64,000 nt of DNA from Eutreptiella sp. 'Long Island Sound 2002' (lineage: Eukaryota; Euglenozoa; Euglenophyceae; Eutreptiales; Eutreptiaceae): assembly GCA_964036045.1 (NCBI GenBank), contig OZ038382.1, positions 140,814,961 to 140,878,960 of the forward strand, read 5' to 3'. Below are positions 21,900 through 33,131 of this stretch, piece by piece. Positions within the stretch are counted from its first letter, which is position 1. Each line of letters opens with the position of its first letter. The translations under genes and the position numbers were made by a program. Under the pieces are notes generated by a model. The model saw only the letters and a list, made by a program, of their open reading frames with translations, was not told the origin of the DNA and made no database searches.

Positions 21900-21949
21900 A
21901 CGGACGCTCCGAGGGACCTACAGATCTGGTGTTCTCAGTACGTATCCGT

Positions 21950-22660
21950 CTTCGGCGACCATAATACCTCGGGGTACTGGATACTGGAGCCACTATATCT
22001 ATTGTGGCCAAGAAAAGTTTAACTCGTGGGGACCTGAAGAACATCATGCCTACTGCAGCCATCCGCATGGGAGATGGGCATGTGGTGCACAGTTCTGGGG
22101 ACTATGAGGTCGACCTGCCTATGGGATCAAGAAGCATTGCCCATGGGTTCTACGTGATCGACACCGAAGCCCTGGACTTTGTACTAGGGACCGACCTCTT
22201 TGTCGAGCACTCCCAGATTCTATCCCTTAAACTGCAAGCACCCTACGTCCTCCAAGTGGACCATGGTGACAGGGGGGAATCTGTACCACTGGAGCAGTCT
22301 GAACACACGTCTAGCTACGTGAGGGTATGCAAGGAGGAGCCCTCAACCATGATGGTCACCTCCAAAACTGAGGACTATCAGCTCCTTGGAGATGTCTTAG
22401 ACCAAGGTCTGAAGGAGCTAAGATACTCCCGGGAAGACCTGAACCCGGAGCTATTTGCCAGTTACAAGCAACATGTCCTGGACCTCTACTGCGGCAAACG
22501 GAAAAATTGCTGCTACAAACTTTACCGGCCCTCTTTCAGGATTGCCTACGGGAACCTCAGGTTCAGTGAGTTGGGGAAGGTCCTGACCAGGGTGGCCCTG
22601 AGACGTTCCCGTATGGTCCTGTGTTCCCCCGATACGGGAGCCCATGGGGGAAATGAGTAA
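21950..22660 (+). pseudogene. Element C aspartic protease and downstream Pol, stop at end
   Basis: The motif Val-Leu-Asp-Thr-Gly-Ala-Thr-Ile-Ser-Ile-Val (Asp-Thr-Gly at 21,980-21,988) marks the catalytic loop of a retropepsin. About 65 codons on, Asp-Phe-Val-Leu-Gly-Thr-Asp-Leu-Phe matches the second conserved block (Ile-Leu-Gly-x-Asp). The enzyme dimerises and cuts the Gag-Pol polyprotein. The ORF proper starts at Met 22,004, after the active site; the real frame comes through from upstream, where a TAA near 21,960 interrupts it. After the protease, about 150 codons of Pol linker end at a stop at 22,658-22,660; the frame continues beyond it. Confidence 0.82.
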
Positions 22661-23796
22661 TGGGGTACTCTATTGGACCAGCTGACGCTCACTTCCATCC
22701 AGCTGCCGGACGACGCCATCTACGTGCCTCTAGGTCGCAAGACGCCCATCGGGAAACCAGGATGGGGGAGTATGCTAAGGCTGGTGGACGGGGGCGTAGC
22801 CCCAGTGCCCTGGGAAGACCTGGCCCCTGCTATGGTCCAGGAAGTTCAACGTGAGAGCAGCGGCTACACCCTGGATGACCTGGAAAAACAACTACGACCT
22901 CGAGACGCCGTAGAAACTACTGCAGGGGGAGACGAGTATGTCGTGTCTGACACTGCTGCGCCCAACTCCCCCTGCCATGTACCTGATCCTGATGTAGTCC
23001 GAGAGTGTGGGCTATCCGAGCTACCCAGCTCAATACACCCTGATGAAGAAACTTAGCATGATGCCTTCTTCGTGCAGATATGTGTGGAGGAAGTGGAGAA
23101 CGCCGAGTACGCAGCCTGGCAGAAACCCCTATTGTCCATGAGGGGACAGCAGCTCTTGGATGAGGAGTTGGACCCCGGATTCAGGCTAAGAGAGTATGTG
23201 GACTCCAAGAGGAGATTGGTGGCAACAAAGCTATGCTACGTTAGGCCTAAACGCCGCTCATGGCCTTTGCAGAAAGGGTCTATGGGAGATATCTCCCAAC
23301 TGAAGGAGGACCCGGAACAGAAGATTACCACCTGGCAACGAGAGGTGGATCTGAAGCTCATGAAGAGCGTGTGGGATACCCATGTGAGGACCCCAGAGGA
23401 GGATGAACTCTCAGAGGAATGCGTATGTGAACACCCTCGAGTGTGCCTATGTTGTCACCGACCACCTGAGACTGTGGAACCGGACCTTCTATACGCCTAC
23501 CAAGGGCTGAAGGAAACTAGGAAGGACGCTGAGCGAGGTGAGGACCACCTCCCTGCTTCTCTACACCAAGAGGCAAGCAATCTACACTCTGACGAGGACA
23601 TGGAGGACAAGATCAAGCTCTTGAACCCTAGAGTACAGGGGCTGATCAGGACCTACTCGGAGGTTGTCGAAGAACTACCCCCTCCAGCGTCCTGTGACAA
23701 GCTGGTACAGATGGACCTCAAGCTGAAGCCCGAGTTCATGGGTCACAGGATACGTAGGAGACCCTACCCGGCTCCTAAAGAGCCGGCCGATTAGAT
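22661..23796 (+). pseudogene. Element C Pol linker between protease and RT
   Basis: Two open stretches, 22,673-23,056 and 23,072-23,794, are in the same frame as protease and separated from it and each other by single stop codons. They are acidic, with a Cys-rich patch (Cys-Val-Cys-Glu...Cys-Leu-Cys-Cys-His-Arg-Pro-Pro) at about 23,425-23,470. The end reads Val-Gln-Met-Asp-Leu-Lys-Leu-Lys-Pro-Glu-Phe, then Ile-Arg-Arg-Arg-Pro-Tyr, the block before gypsy RT. This linker is long for the group (about 380 codons) but has no recognised enzyme domain. Confidence 0.6.
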
Positions 23797-24612
23797 TGAG
23801 CGACAGATACAAGAATGTATCGACGCTGGCCTGGTCCTGGAGTACAAGCATGGGGACTACCCCCAACATTGCAGCCCCTGTTTCCTGGTGGCTAAGCCTG
23901 GGTCTACAGCCAAACGGCTTGTAGTGGACTATGGAGAGCTGAACAAGAAGACGCTGAACCACTCAGGGTCCATTCCTAACATGGAGTCAACCCTCGAGAA
24001 GATAGCCTGCTGCCACTACAAGACGAAGATGGACAAGCGGAGTGGACTCTCGCAAGTGGACATGACACCCAATGCGCAGGAGCTCCTAGCCTTCATCATC
24101 CCTCAGGCGAGGGTGTTTAAGTGGAAGGTCATGCCCTTTGACGTGGCTAACGCACCCGCTCTTTTTCAACAGCTGATGAACAAGATCCTATCCATCCTAC
24201 GTCGGAGACCTGTGGTGCAACAACTCATATCCCGAGCGCCCAGATCGAAGCACACATTGACGACTTATGCCTGGGAACGAATACTCAGGAGGACCACCTA
24301 ATCCGCTTGCGCGAGTTCTTTGCAGTCTGCCAGGAGAACCACACCAGACTCAAGCTGGAGAAGTGTGAGTTCATGCGGGGGACTATGCAGTACCTGTCGT
24401 TGGACCTTGGCTATGGGTGGTGGACCCCTGCCGCCTCCAAGGTCAAAACCCTGATGGATGCTAAGGCACGACAAGAAGACTCCAAGAAAGGACTCCATGA
24501 TGTACGCAGTTTCATTGGGACCTGCAACTTCTACCGCCGGCACATCACAAATTTGACCTACACCAGCGCCATCCTGACAAACCTCAACAACAAGAGTACT
24601 ACCTGGCGCTGA
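23797..24612 (+). pseudogene. Element C reverse transcriptase, one frameshift
   Basis: The chain continues in frame past the stop at 23,792. Cys-Phe-Leu-Val-Ala-Lys-Pro-Gly and Arg-Leu-Val-Val-Asp-Tyr-Gly-Glu-Leu-Asn form the fingers, and Phe-Lys-Trp-Lys-Val-Met-Pro-Phe-Asp-Val-Ala-Asn-Ala-Pro follows. The frame then shifts between about 24,190 and 24,250. In the new frame the active site reads His-Ile-Asp-Asp-Leu-Cys-Leu-Gly (about 24,250-24,275), a YxDD site with His at the first position. The thumb follows (Leu-Lys-Leu-Glu-Lys-Cys-Glu-Phe-Met, Asn-Phe-Tyr-Arg-Arg-His-Ile). TGA at about 24,610 replaces a codon just before RNase H. Confidence 0.85.
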
Positions 24613-25199
24613 GGTCCTCAAGAACAACAACCGTTTGACGAGCTCAAGGACAAAGTGGCGAACACTAAGTGCTTGGGCGTGCCTAGAGCACAAGGAGAAG
24701 TTATACTGGTGACTGACGCCATCAATGTGGGCGGAGGTGGAACGTTGTTCCAGTGGCAAGCACTAGAGAAGGAGAAGTTCGACTCGGTCATTTCCCAATG
24801 GGGGACTGATGGACTGAACCGAGACGCTACCCTCGAGCACAGCTACCCTGACGACAAATGGGTCCTGGTTCTCCTGGGTCATTGGAACTGGAAATGGAAC
24901 CAGGCCCGGGGTAACTACTCTACCTATGAGCAGGAACTGCTCGCGGGTATGCTGGTGCTATCCTCGCAGTCCCGATTGTTGGGGAGCAACCCAGTGGTTT
25001 GGCTGTGTGAGCAAGAACCGGTCCGCACCTTCCAGAAGGAACCTCCACCTGAGAAGGCTAAGCGCAGACGCTGGTGCACCCACCTGAGTCACTTTGACGA
25101 CATGATTGGTGCCAGGTCTGAGGAGCTAGCCAAGGAGGCGTTCAGCTGTATGGATGTACACCTGGACCTCAACATGACCATTTTCCGACCCCTAGATGG
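24613..25199 (+). pseudogene. Element C RNase H, ends at LINE-A/B insertion
   Basis: The main frame opens near 24,655. Ile-Leu-Val-Thr-Asp-Ala-Ile-Asn-Val-Gly-Gly-Gly-Gly-Thr-Leu carries the first catalytic Asp. Tyr-Ser-Thr-Tyr-Glu-Gln-Glu-Leu-Leu-Ala-Gly carries the Glu. Where most gypsy elements have Thr-Asp-His, this copy has Cys-Glu-Gln-Glu. The frame is cut at 25,199 by the 18.8 kb insertion and resumes at 44,049 in the same phase with the integrase. A short segment near Asp-Asp-Met-Ile-Gly looks joined directly to the RNase H core, so some tether residues may be deleted. Confidence 0.8.
25184..25199 (+). repeat. Target-site duplication of LINE-A/B, left copy
   Basis: TCCGACCCCTAGATGG is repeated exactly at 44,033-44,048. 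The distance between copies, 18,849 bp, is a multiple of three, and the Pol frame is the same on both sides. Confidence 0.92.
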
Positions 25200-25845
25200 G
25201 GTTTGAGGTTTGAGGTTTGATTTTGCCGGTATTAGACGCCTTTCAGCCCCGGGGGGCCAGCTGGTTGGGCCAGGTGATATCCTCCCCACGGGTCCTAGTG
25301 GGGACCCCTTCATGATACACATCCTGCCTGGTGGCAGAGTCCCCCGGGTTCACGGGGCTCGGAGCCCTGTCCCTCCCCGGCTTCCCCTTCTCGTCACTCC
25401 CCGTTCAGTGCATCGCTTAGCAGCCGTAGCTGCAGGGGCTTACCCACCGCGTCGCCCCCCTAATGCGTGGTTGCCCAGGGTGCCGGCCCCGCCGGGCCCG
25501 TGCTACTGGCTTGTCGCCAGTGGGACCCCCTTGGGCTGGCGCGGAGGCTGCCTAGCCGTGGGGCTGGTGCGTGGCGCGGTGCGCCACTGCTGCCTTGGCG
25601 GGTGCAGTGCCCTGGTCGTGTGTGCGCGGCGCTTGTTGCCGGTTCGGGGGGGTTGGTGCCGGTGCCGGGTTTGGTGTCTTCCCCGTTTCCCCCTTGCCGC
25701 CCCGCATTCCCCGCGCTGTGTGTGGCGGGCGATTTGGTCCGGGTGTCCCTTATGCTGGCTCGCTGGTACGCAATTCCATGCGGTCTGTGCGTTCAGCGGG
25801 CTCGGTCTGGTCGCCCTTCTGGTTTTCCCCGCGTGTCCGGTTTTT
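25200..25845 (-). repeat. 3' region of LINE-A, paired with 31,816-32,445
   Basis: Both copies begin with three GGTTTGA-type repeats, then 'gacgcctttc', 'ggccaggtgatatcctcccc', 'cgcccccctaatgcgtgg' and 'actggcttgtcgccagtggg'. They differ at roughly one base in eight, with an indel of about 20 bp. This is much more than the near-identical 5' regions of the same two monomers. Confidence 0.85.
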
Positions 25846-26800
25846 TTCGTTAGGCATGGTGGTCCCCCGCCCAAAGCATTGTACCAAAGCGGCCTAACCA
25901 TGGGCAAAATGAGCAATCATGGTGAGCCGAAGTTCTCCGAAGGACAGCCGCGGGTATTTACAAACCCAGTCAGGGTGAAAACACTGCATGAACTGCACCA
26001 TGGGCCTGAAAAGGTTGAAATACAAGTGGAGGCCATTTCGGTGAAAGATGCAAAGGGATATATAGCCTATACAAAGAGAAAATGAAGAATAGCAAAAAGA
26101 TGATATAATGGAAAATGGACCAGTGGAATGAGCGAACAGAAGTGAGCAAGTGCTGGGGCAAAAAGAAAAACAGACTGGAACAATCTGGCTTGCCTGAAGT
26201 CAGTCTGGAGTCCTGTAGCTGCTCTGAGAATTACTAAAGTACAAAGTCCTTTCATTCTGCTCAAGTCTTGCGCTCTTGCCTTAATGGTCCTGAAAATATA
26301 GAAAAGAAAAATTCCAATTGATGGCTCAAACAAAAAAGACTCAGAGGATTGGTAAGGTTTCCTGGTGCTCAGAGCTGTGCATGCAGTTGTGCAGTGCGGT
26401 GCAGTGTGGTGACGGTGTTGTGTCCTACAGTGTAGGTGGGTGACGGGTGAAGGCTGATGTGTCAGATGGCTGTTGGCTGCTGGCTGTGTGCTGATGGCTG
26501 TTTGCTGGCTGTTTGCTCTTGGCTGCTGGGTGCTGGATGTTGACGGTTGCTGCTGCTTGTCGCTGGGTGTTGATTGCTGGCTGCTGGTCGCTGGCTGCTG
26601 GTTGCTGGATGTTTACTGCTGGCTGGTTGCTGGGTGTTGTCGCTGGAAGTGTCTTACTGTGGAAGGGAGGCAGTGGGTGGTTGATGTGATGGCTGTTGGC
26701 TGTTGGCCGCTGGCTACTGGTTGTTGGTTGCTGGCTGCTGGCTGCTGAGTGCTGCTGCTGCTTGTTGTGTGCTGTTGGCTGCTGGCTGGCTGCTTGCCCA
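25846..26800. other. Extra block in LINE-A, absent from LINE-B
   Basis: LINE-A and LINE-B align up to about 25,845/32,445 and again from about 26,800/32,440, so this block of about 950 bp is extra in LINE-A. Its left two thirds are AT-richer than the surroundings with no gene visible. The right third (about 26,400-26,800) is a degenerate GGCTGCTGGCTGTTG minisatellite that makes open frames on both strands. Similar 'cgtgtc' strings at the two edges hint at a small target duplication but are not convincing. Confidence 0.5.
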
Positions 26801-27039
26801 CGTGTCTGTTGCGTGTGCGTGTGCTCGCGCTCTCGACGCGTCTGCGCCCCCCCCCCTCCCTGGATCGGTGTGGTGCGCGCACCTCGCGCGATCCCGGTCC
26901 TGGGCGCCGGTAGGGCCGTTCCACGCGGTCAGTGCACCTCCGCTTGTCCAGTCTCGGTCCCGTGCTTCGTTTGTTTTGCTTTTTGGGGGGGGGCGGTTCC
27001 GTTCCCCCCCTGCCTCGCTTGGGGTTGTGTGCTCCCCTT

Positions 27040-29550
27040 GGGGCACACCACAGCGCGCGCTCTTGCAAGCTGGCTTTGCGCGCTGTGGGGGCGGCAGGAG
27101 CACGCCCGGGGGGGGGCGCCTCTTGCCTGTGTGTCGGGCATCCGGGGTCGAGCGCTCTCCCACCCACGACGGCTCGTCCTTTGGGGCGTGCAGCCGAGCC
27201 CATTACCCACTGGCTGTGGGTGCGGGGAGTGTGGGTGTGGGGACCCGTCACCAACCCCACAGCGCGCGCTCTTGCGAGCTGGCTTTGGGCCCTTTGGGGG
27301 CAGCTCAAGGGCGCCAAGGGAGGGGCGCCTCTTGCCTGTGTGTGGGGCGTCCGGGGTCGGGCGCTCTCCCACCCCCGACCGTTCGTCTTTTGGGGCGTGC
27401 TGCCGGGGCCCACTACCCACTGGCTGTGGCTGCGGGGGGTGCGGGCGTGGGGACCTGTCACCGACCCCACAGTGCGCTCTTACAAGCTGGCTTTGCACGC
27501 TGTGGCAGTGGCACAAGGGCGCCCGGGGTGAACGCCTCTTGGCTAGGTGTGGGCGTCCGGTGTCGGGCGCTCTCCCACCCCCGACCGCTCGTCCTTTGGA
27601 GCGTGCTGCTAGGGCCCACTACCCACTGGCTGTGGGTGCCGGGGCTGCAGGCGTGGGGACCTGTCACCAACCCCACAACGCGCGCTCTAACAAGCTGGCT
27701 TTGCGCGCTGTGGCAGCGGCACGAGGGCGCCTGGGGGGGGGCTCCTCTTGCCTGGGTGTGGGGCGTCCGGGGCCGGGCGCTCTCCCAGCCCCGACCACCC
27801 GTCCTCTCGGGCGTGTGGCCAGGGCCCACTACCCACTGGCTGTGGGTCGGGAGGGTGCGGGCATGGGGACCCGTCACCAACCCCACAGCACGCGCACTTG
27901 CGAGTTGGCTTCGCGTACTGTGGGGGCGGCATGAGGGCGCCCAGCGGGGGTGTCTCTTGCCTGCGTGTGTGGTGTCCGGGGTCGGGCGCTCTCTGACCCA
28001 CCAACTGCTCGTCCTTTCGGGCGTGCGGCCGAAGCCCACCACCCACTGGCAGTGGATGCGGGGGATGCGGGCGTTGGGACCCGTCATCAACCCCCCTACG
28101 CACGCTCTTGCGAGCTGGCTTTTTGCGCTGTGGGGGAGGCACGAGGGCGCCCGGGGGGGGCGCCTCTTGCCTTGGCCTGGGGCGTCCAGGGTCAGGCGCT
28201 CTCCCAACCGCAACCATTCGTCTTTTGGGGCGTGCATCAAGGGCCCACTACCCACTGGCTGTGGGTGCGGAGGGTGCGGGCGTGGGGACCCGTCACCAAC
28301 CCCACAGCGCGCAGCCTTGCGAGCTGGCTTTGCGTGCTGTGGCGGCGGCACTAGGGCGCCCTGAGGGGGCACCTCTTGGCTGGGTGTGGGGCGTCTGGGG
28401 TCGGGCGCTCTCGAACCCCCGACTGCTCTTCTTTTGAGGCGTGCTGCCGGGGCCCACTACCCACTGGCTTTGGGTGCGGGGGGTGCAGGCTTGGGGACAC
28501 ATCACCAACCCACAGCGCGCGCTCATGCGAGCTGGCTTTGCGTGCTGTGGGGGCGGCACGAGGGCGCCCAGGGGGGGGCGCCTCTTGCCTGGTTGTGGGG
28601 CGTCCGGGGTCGGGCGCTCTCCCACCCACCGACTGCTCGTCCTTTGGGGCGTGCGGCCGGGGCCAACTACTCACTGGCTGTGGGTGCGGGGGGTGCGGGC
28701 GTGGGGACCCGTCACCAACCCCACTACGTGCGCTCTTGCGAGCTGGCTTTGCGCGCTGTGGGGGCGGCACGAGGGCGCCCGGGGGGGGGCACCTCTTGCC
28801 TTGGCGTGGGGCGTCCGGGGTCGAGCGCTCTCCCATGCCCGACCGCTCGTCCTATGGCGCGTCCCGCCAGGGCCCACTACCAAAATGCTGTGGGTGCGGA
28901 GGAAGCGGGCGTGGGGACCCGTCACCAACCAGACAGCTCGCACTCTTGCGAGCTGGCTTTGCGTGCTGTGAGGGTGGCATGAGGGCGACCGGAGAGGGCG
29001 TCTCTTGCCTGTGTGTGGGGCATCCGGGGTCGGGCGCTCTCCCACTGCCGACTGCTCTTCTTTTGGTGCGTGCTGTCGGTGCCCACTACCCACTGGCTGT
29101 GGGTGCGGGGGGTCGCGGGCGTGGGGACTCGTCACAAACCCACAGCGCGCGCTCTTGCGAGCTTGCTTTGCACGCTGTGGAGGAGGCACAAAGGCACCCA
29201 GCTGGGGGGCGCACCTTGCGTGGGTGTGGGGCGTCCGGTGTTGGGCGCTCTCCCACCTCTGTCAGCTCGTCCTTTGGGGCGTGCGGCCGGGGCCCAATAC
29301 CCACTGGCTGTGGTTGCGGGGGGTGCGGGCGTGGGGACCCGTCACCAACCCACAGCCCGTGCTCTTGTAAGCTGGCTTTGCGCGCTGTGGGGGCGGCACG
29401 GAGGCGCCTGGGGGGGGGGGGCACGTCTTGCCTGGGTGTCAGGCTTCCGAGGTCGGGCGCTCACCCACCCCCGACCGCTCGTACTTTGGGGCGTGGGTCC
29501 GGGGCCCACTACTCATTGGCTGTGGGTGCGGGGGGTGTTGGCTTGGTAGC
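27040..29550. repeat. Minisatellite of LINE-A, about 12 units of roughly 210 bp
   Basis: The core 'ggcgtccggggtcgggcgct' recurs about every 205-212 bp from 27,137 to 29,442. Each unit also carries 'cccactacccactggctgtg', 'ggggacccgtcaccaacccc' and 'gcgagctggctttgcg'. Units differ by substitutions and G-run length. Open frames of 422 and 553 codons on plus and about 300 on minus are made by the array. The array sits at the same place as the different 64/128 bp array of LINE-3. Confidence 0.9.
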
Positions 29551-30400
29551 CCGGCTGTCCTTAGCACCTTCTCCCGTGCCGCGGTTCATCGTGTGTTGTG
29601 CTTGCTTCCTTGGTTTGCGGCACCCCGTGGCCGTTGTGGCTTGACACCTGTCCTGGTGCCGTGGTTGAGGCTGGCAGCGTGCCTCTGTGGCGTACCTCGT
29701 GGCCCTGCGTTGGTGCGCCGTGCCTCGTCTGGTCCGGTCGCTCTTGGTGCTCCGGTTGGCTTTCCCGTCGCTGTGGTGCCTTCCTCGACCCCAGGGGCTG
29801 TCGCCCCCGGCTTTACTGGATGGCTGCGCAGGGCACGTGGAGGCCGGCCGAGTACCGGGCTGGTTGTGCCTGCCGCTGGCCCCTGCCGAGGCAAGGGGGC
29901 TGGGGGCGCTCCGCGGTGTACCTGTTCGGGGCCCAACGATGGGGTTGTCCCGGGCAGGTCTCTCCGGCTTCGGTCTTGGGCTGTTTGCGCTGCGGTGGTT
30001 GGGCGTGTGTGGACCTGGTCACTAACGCGTCCGGCTTCGAGTACCGTCCGTCTTTCGACGGGGGACTCGGCTGGTGCACCGGGGCTGTTTCGTGTGGACC
30101 CCGACACCTCCCCTTTCGGGTCGGAGGACGCCCAGCCCGGGTTCCGTGTTTGTGTGTGTGTGTGTGCTCTTCTTGGCCGGGCGCGTTTTGGTGCGCCTCA
30201 CTTTTTCCTGTGGCGGGTCTTGGTGCGCTCTTTGTTTGCTCGGCCCCCTCCGGGCTTGGGTTGCCCTTTTTGAGGTTGTTGTTGAGTGTTTTTTTCTTTT
30301 GTTTTTTTTCTCCCCTTTTGGCGTCCCTGCTGTCTCCGGCGTTCCGTGTTTTCTCGCCCGGGTAGCCTTGGGCCTTGGCGTCTTGTGGTCCCCCGCCCCC
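29549..30400 (-). repeat. Block shared by LINE-A and LINE-3
   Basis: It aligns with about 17,220-18,060: 'gcacgtggaggccggccg', 'ccgctggcccctgccg', 'gttcggggccc' and 'ctggtgcaccggggctgttt' occur in the same order and spacing. This conserved flank lies between the variable minisatellite and the 5' region, so the two insertions belong to related families. Confidence 0.75.
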
Positions 30401-31222
30401 TCCCCTTTTTTTTGTTTTTTTTTTCTGTGCCCCCTTGTCTCTTGCATTTGCTGGTTCCCGGCTCGGTGTGCTGTGGGCCTTGGCGCTCTGTGGTCCTGCT
30501 TGGCCCTCCTCTTTGCTTTTCTTCTTCTTTTTTTTCGTCCTCCCCCCCCTCCCTTTTCTTGTTCTGCCCTGGTGTGCTGGTTGTGCGGTTCTCGGGCTGG
30601 TTTGTGTCCCCTGGGCTGTGGGCTGTGCTGATGTGTGTTGCTGTGTCGTTGAGTGCTCCCTGGTTGTGCCCAATCTGTGTCTGTTGCTGCCTGTCGCGTT
30701 GCGGTGTGGTGGTATGTTTTGAGTTGTGCCTGGTGCTGTGTGGGCTGCCTGTGTTGGGCTTGGTTCTTGATCCGCGCTGCTGCCCCCTGTTGCCATCTCC
30801 TGGTCACCTGTCGTGGCCCGTGGTTGTGTTCTGTCCTGGGGTGCGGTGCCGCGTTGCTCTGGTGTGCCCCCTCTCGTGCGGTTTGCTGCTGTGGTGCCGT
30901 GTTGTTTCGTTCGCGCTGGCTGGTGCTGTGTGGTGTTGCCTGTGGTTGCTGGCTGTTCGCTGCTGTGTCTGGTTGTTTGCCGTTGTTTCCTGCCGGCCTG
31001 TGTTGTCGCGGGTGCTCCTGCCTGGCCGCGTGGCTTGCTGCCCTGCTGTGTGCTGTGGTTTGTTGTGGCGCCCCGCTCCCCTGTGCTTTGTTCTGTGTTC
31101 TGTGGTGCTTGACTGGTGTGTGGAGCCGTGCTGTGGCGCCCTGTGGTCCTTTTTCCCTTCCTGGTGGTGTTGGTTCGTGTCTTTGCCCTGGGTGTGCGGT
31201 GCTGTGTTGCGCTGCGCGTCAT
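29813..31222 (-). pseudogene. Basic, low-complexity ORF of LINE-A (possible ORF1)
   Basis: The 469-codon frame has a Thr/Gln/Arg/His-rich first half with no hydrophobic core, then a Lys/Arg block (Gly-Gly-Arg-Thr followed by six Lys; later Lys-Lys-Gln-Lys-Lys-Lys). It then reaches a segment related to the LINE-3 frame 17,567-18,148. The first half reappears almost unchanged in LINE-B (within 42,331-43,446). The bias comes from a C/T/G-rich plus strand, so the frame may be fortuitous. If it is real, a charged disordered RNA-binding ORF1 protein is the most natural reading. Confidence 0.35.
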
Positions 31223-31815
31223 GTTGTTCGTTGCCGGTTTGGTCTGCGCTGTTGTTGGTGCCTCGTGCTGTGGCGTGTCGCCGCCTGTTGTGGTGTCTCC
31301 CTGGCCGTTCTGCGGTGTGGTGGTGCTGCTCTTGTGTGTTGTCGTGTCTTGCCGTGATGTGCGTTGTCCTGTGGTGTCCTGCGCCCTGTGCTGTGTCCTG
31401 CGGTGCTGTGCTGCCTTGCGGTGTTGTGCTGGCTGGCTGTGCTGTGCGGTTGGGTGCGCTGCTGGTGTTTGTTTTTCCTCTTTTCCTTTGCCAAAAACCC
31501 CTGCTGTTTTTCCGAGCCTTTGAAAACGTTCTGAAAACCAAAAAAAAAAATGTTTCTCAGTAGAAAGTTATACACTACGTAACTCACGCACGCAGGCCAG
31601 CAGCAATACCAAGGTTAAGTTTCTGACTTACGTGTTGTCACGCGGCCGCGAAGATGGTGGTCTTGCTTGCAAGGGGTTGACCGCTTTTCCCCCAGGGCCG
31701 GTCGCCTAAGCTGACGAAAAGGAGTTGGGGGGGGGCACGAGGGAGGGGAGGTAGGTGCATGGAGAAGAAAAGAAAAGGAAGGGAAGCAGGGCGAAGGGAC
31801 GCGGCGGCTTGGAAA
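30425..31815 (-). repeat. 5' region of LINE-A, near-identical to LINE-B 42,331-43,719
   Basis: About 1.39 kb align from 'tctgtgcccccttgtctctt' to 'gcggcttggaaag' with only a few percent difference by eye, including identical '...ccaaaaacccctgctgtttt' and 'gtagaaagttatacacta' segments and an A-run differing in length. The end of this match is the monomer junction at 31,815/31,816. Confidence 0.9.
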
Positions 31816-33089
31816 GGTTTGAGGTTTGAGGTTTGATTTTGCGGGTACTAGACGCCTTTCGGCCCCGGGGGGCCACCTGGTCGGGCCAGGTGATATCCTC
31901 CCCACCGGGCCCTCCAAGATGCACCTCCTGCCTGGTGGCGGAGTCCCCCGGGTTCACAGAGCTCGGAGCCCTGTCCTTCCCCGGCGTCCTCGTTTCGCCA
32001 CTCCCCGGTCAGTGCATCAATTCGCAGCCGTGGCCGCGGGCGCTTACCCACTGCGTCGCCCCCCTAATGCGTGGTCGCCCGGGGCACCGGCGCCGCCGGG
32101 CCCGTGGTACTGGCTTGTCGCCAGTGGGACCCCCTTAAGCTGGCGCGGAGGCTGCCTAGCCTAGGGGTTGGGGCGTGGCGCTGTGCGCCACTACTGCGTT
32201 GGCGGGTGCAGTGTCCCGTCTGTGTGTGCGCGGCGCTCGCGGCCGGTTCGGGGGGGGTTCGGGCCGGTACCTGGTGTTGTGTCTCCCCTTCTTCTCCCTT
32301 CCCGCCCCGCGGGTTCCGCGCTGCGTGTGGCGGGCCGTCCCGTCCGGGTGTCCCTTATCCTCGCTCGCTGGTACGCCATTCCATGCGGTCTGTGCGTTCC
32401 GCGCGCTCGGTCCGGTTGCCCTTCTGGTGGTCCCCGCGTGTCCTTTTCGTGTGTGTGCGCTCGCGCTCTCGCGGTGTCCGCTCCCCGCTGGGTGGTGTGG
32501 CGCGCGCATCTCGCGTGGTCCCGGCGCTGGGTGCTGGTAGGGCCGTTTCATGTGGCCCGTGCCCCTCCGCGTGTCCTGCCCCGGTTCGTGCTCCGTCTGG
32601 CGTGCTTGGGGGGGGGGCGGTCCGGTCCCGGTTCCCCCCCACTTGGCTTCGGATGGTGGGGGCGGCAGCAGGGCGTCCCCGGGGGGGGTGCCTTCGACCG
32701 TTGCGTGGGGCGTTCTGGGTCTTGCGCTCCTCTTCCCCCGAATGCCCGTCCACTGGGTGGGCTGTCGGGGTCTGCGTTGTGGGCGCGGGCGTGTGGTTTT
32801 GGGGGCCCCGCTCTGTTCCTGCGGGGGGGGAGAGAGGTGTCGACTTGCCGTCCAGGCGCCAGCCGGCCAAATTCCCATGACGAGCCTGATGCGCACGGAG
32901 CTTCGCCCTGCGGGATGCGTGGGGGGGTTGGGATGACCGTGGCTGGAGTGGTGCACCAATGTTCCGGTTCATGGCCCTGCAGAGCACCCCTACCGCGGAC
33001 TCACTCTTAGCACAGGGGGAGGGGGTTGCGGGCGCGTTTGTTCTGTGACCCGGGTGCCAGTGTATCTCAGAAGGCAGCCGCCCCGGAGG

Positions 33090-33131
33090 TAGCGCACCAG
33101 GCGCGCGCCGCGAAGGAGCTGGTTCGAACCC
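33090..33131 (+). other. tRNA-like pol III boxes (A and B), plus strand
   Basis: TAGCGCACCAG at 33,090-33,100 fits the A-box consensus and GGTTCGAACCC at 33,121-33,131 is a perfect B box. The start-to-start distance is 31 bp, shorter than in most tRNA genes (about 44). No cloverleaf can be folded by eye. This may be a SINE head, a tRNA relic, or chance in GC-rich DNA. Confidence 0.3.

Larger units (their letters stand above)
25200..31815 (-). mobile_element. LINE-A: left monomer of a head-to-tail LINE-like pair
   Basis: The 3' end on the minus strand (plus-strand 25,200) is an AAACCTC tandem tail next to the target-site duplication. From left to right: a 3' region shared with LINE-B (25,200 to about 25,845), an extra AT-richer block (to about 26,800), GC-rich sequence again shared with LINE-B 32,440-32,650, a 210 bp minisatellite, a block shared with LINE-3, and a T/G-rich 1.4 kb region almost identical to LINE-B 42,331-43,719. 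LINE-B's 3' tail abuts it at 31,816. No RT or endonuclease was found. Confidence 0.75.

Noticed and set aside
26703-28364. 553-codon plus-strand ORF
   Set aside because: It lies within the 210 bp minisatellite, has antisense counterparts, and its repeat period sets its sequence.
32071-33010. Plus-strand ORFs of 269-280 codons in the LINE-B 3' region
   Set aside because: The corresponding LINE-A region (25,210-26,085 and beyond) does not conserve the frame, and composition explains the lack of stops.
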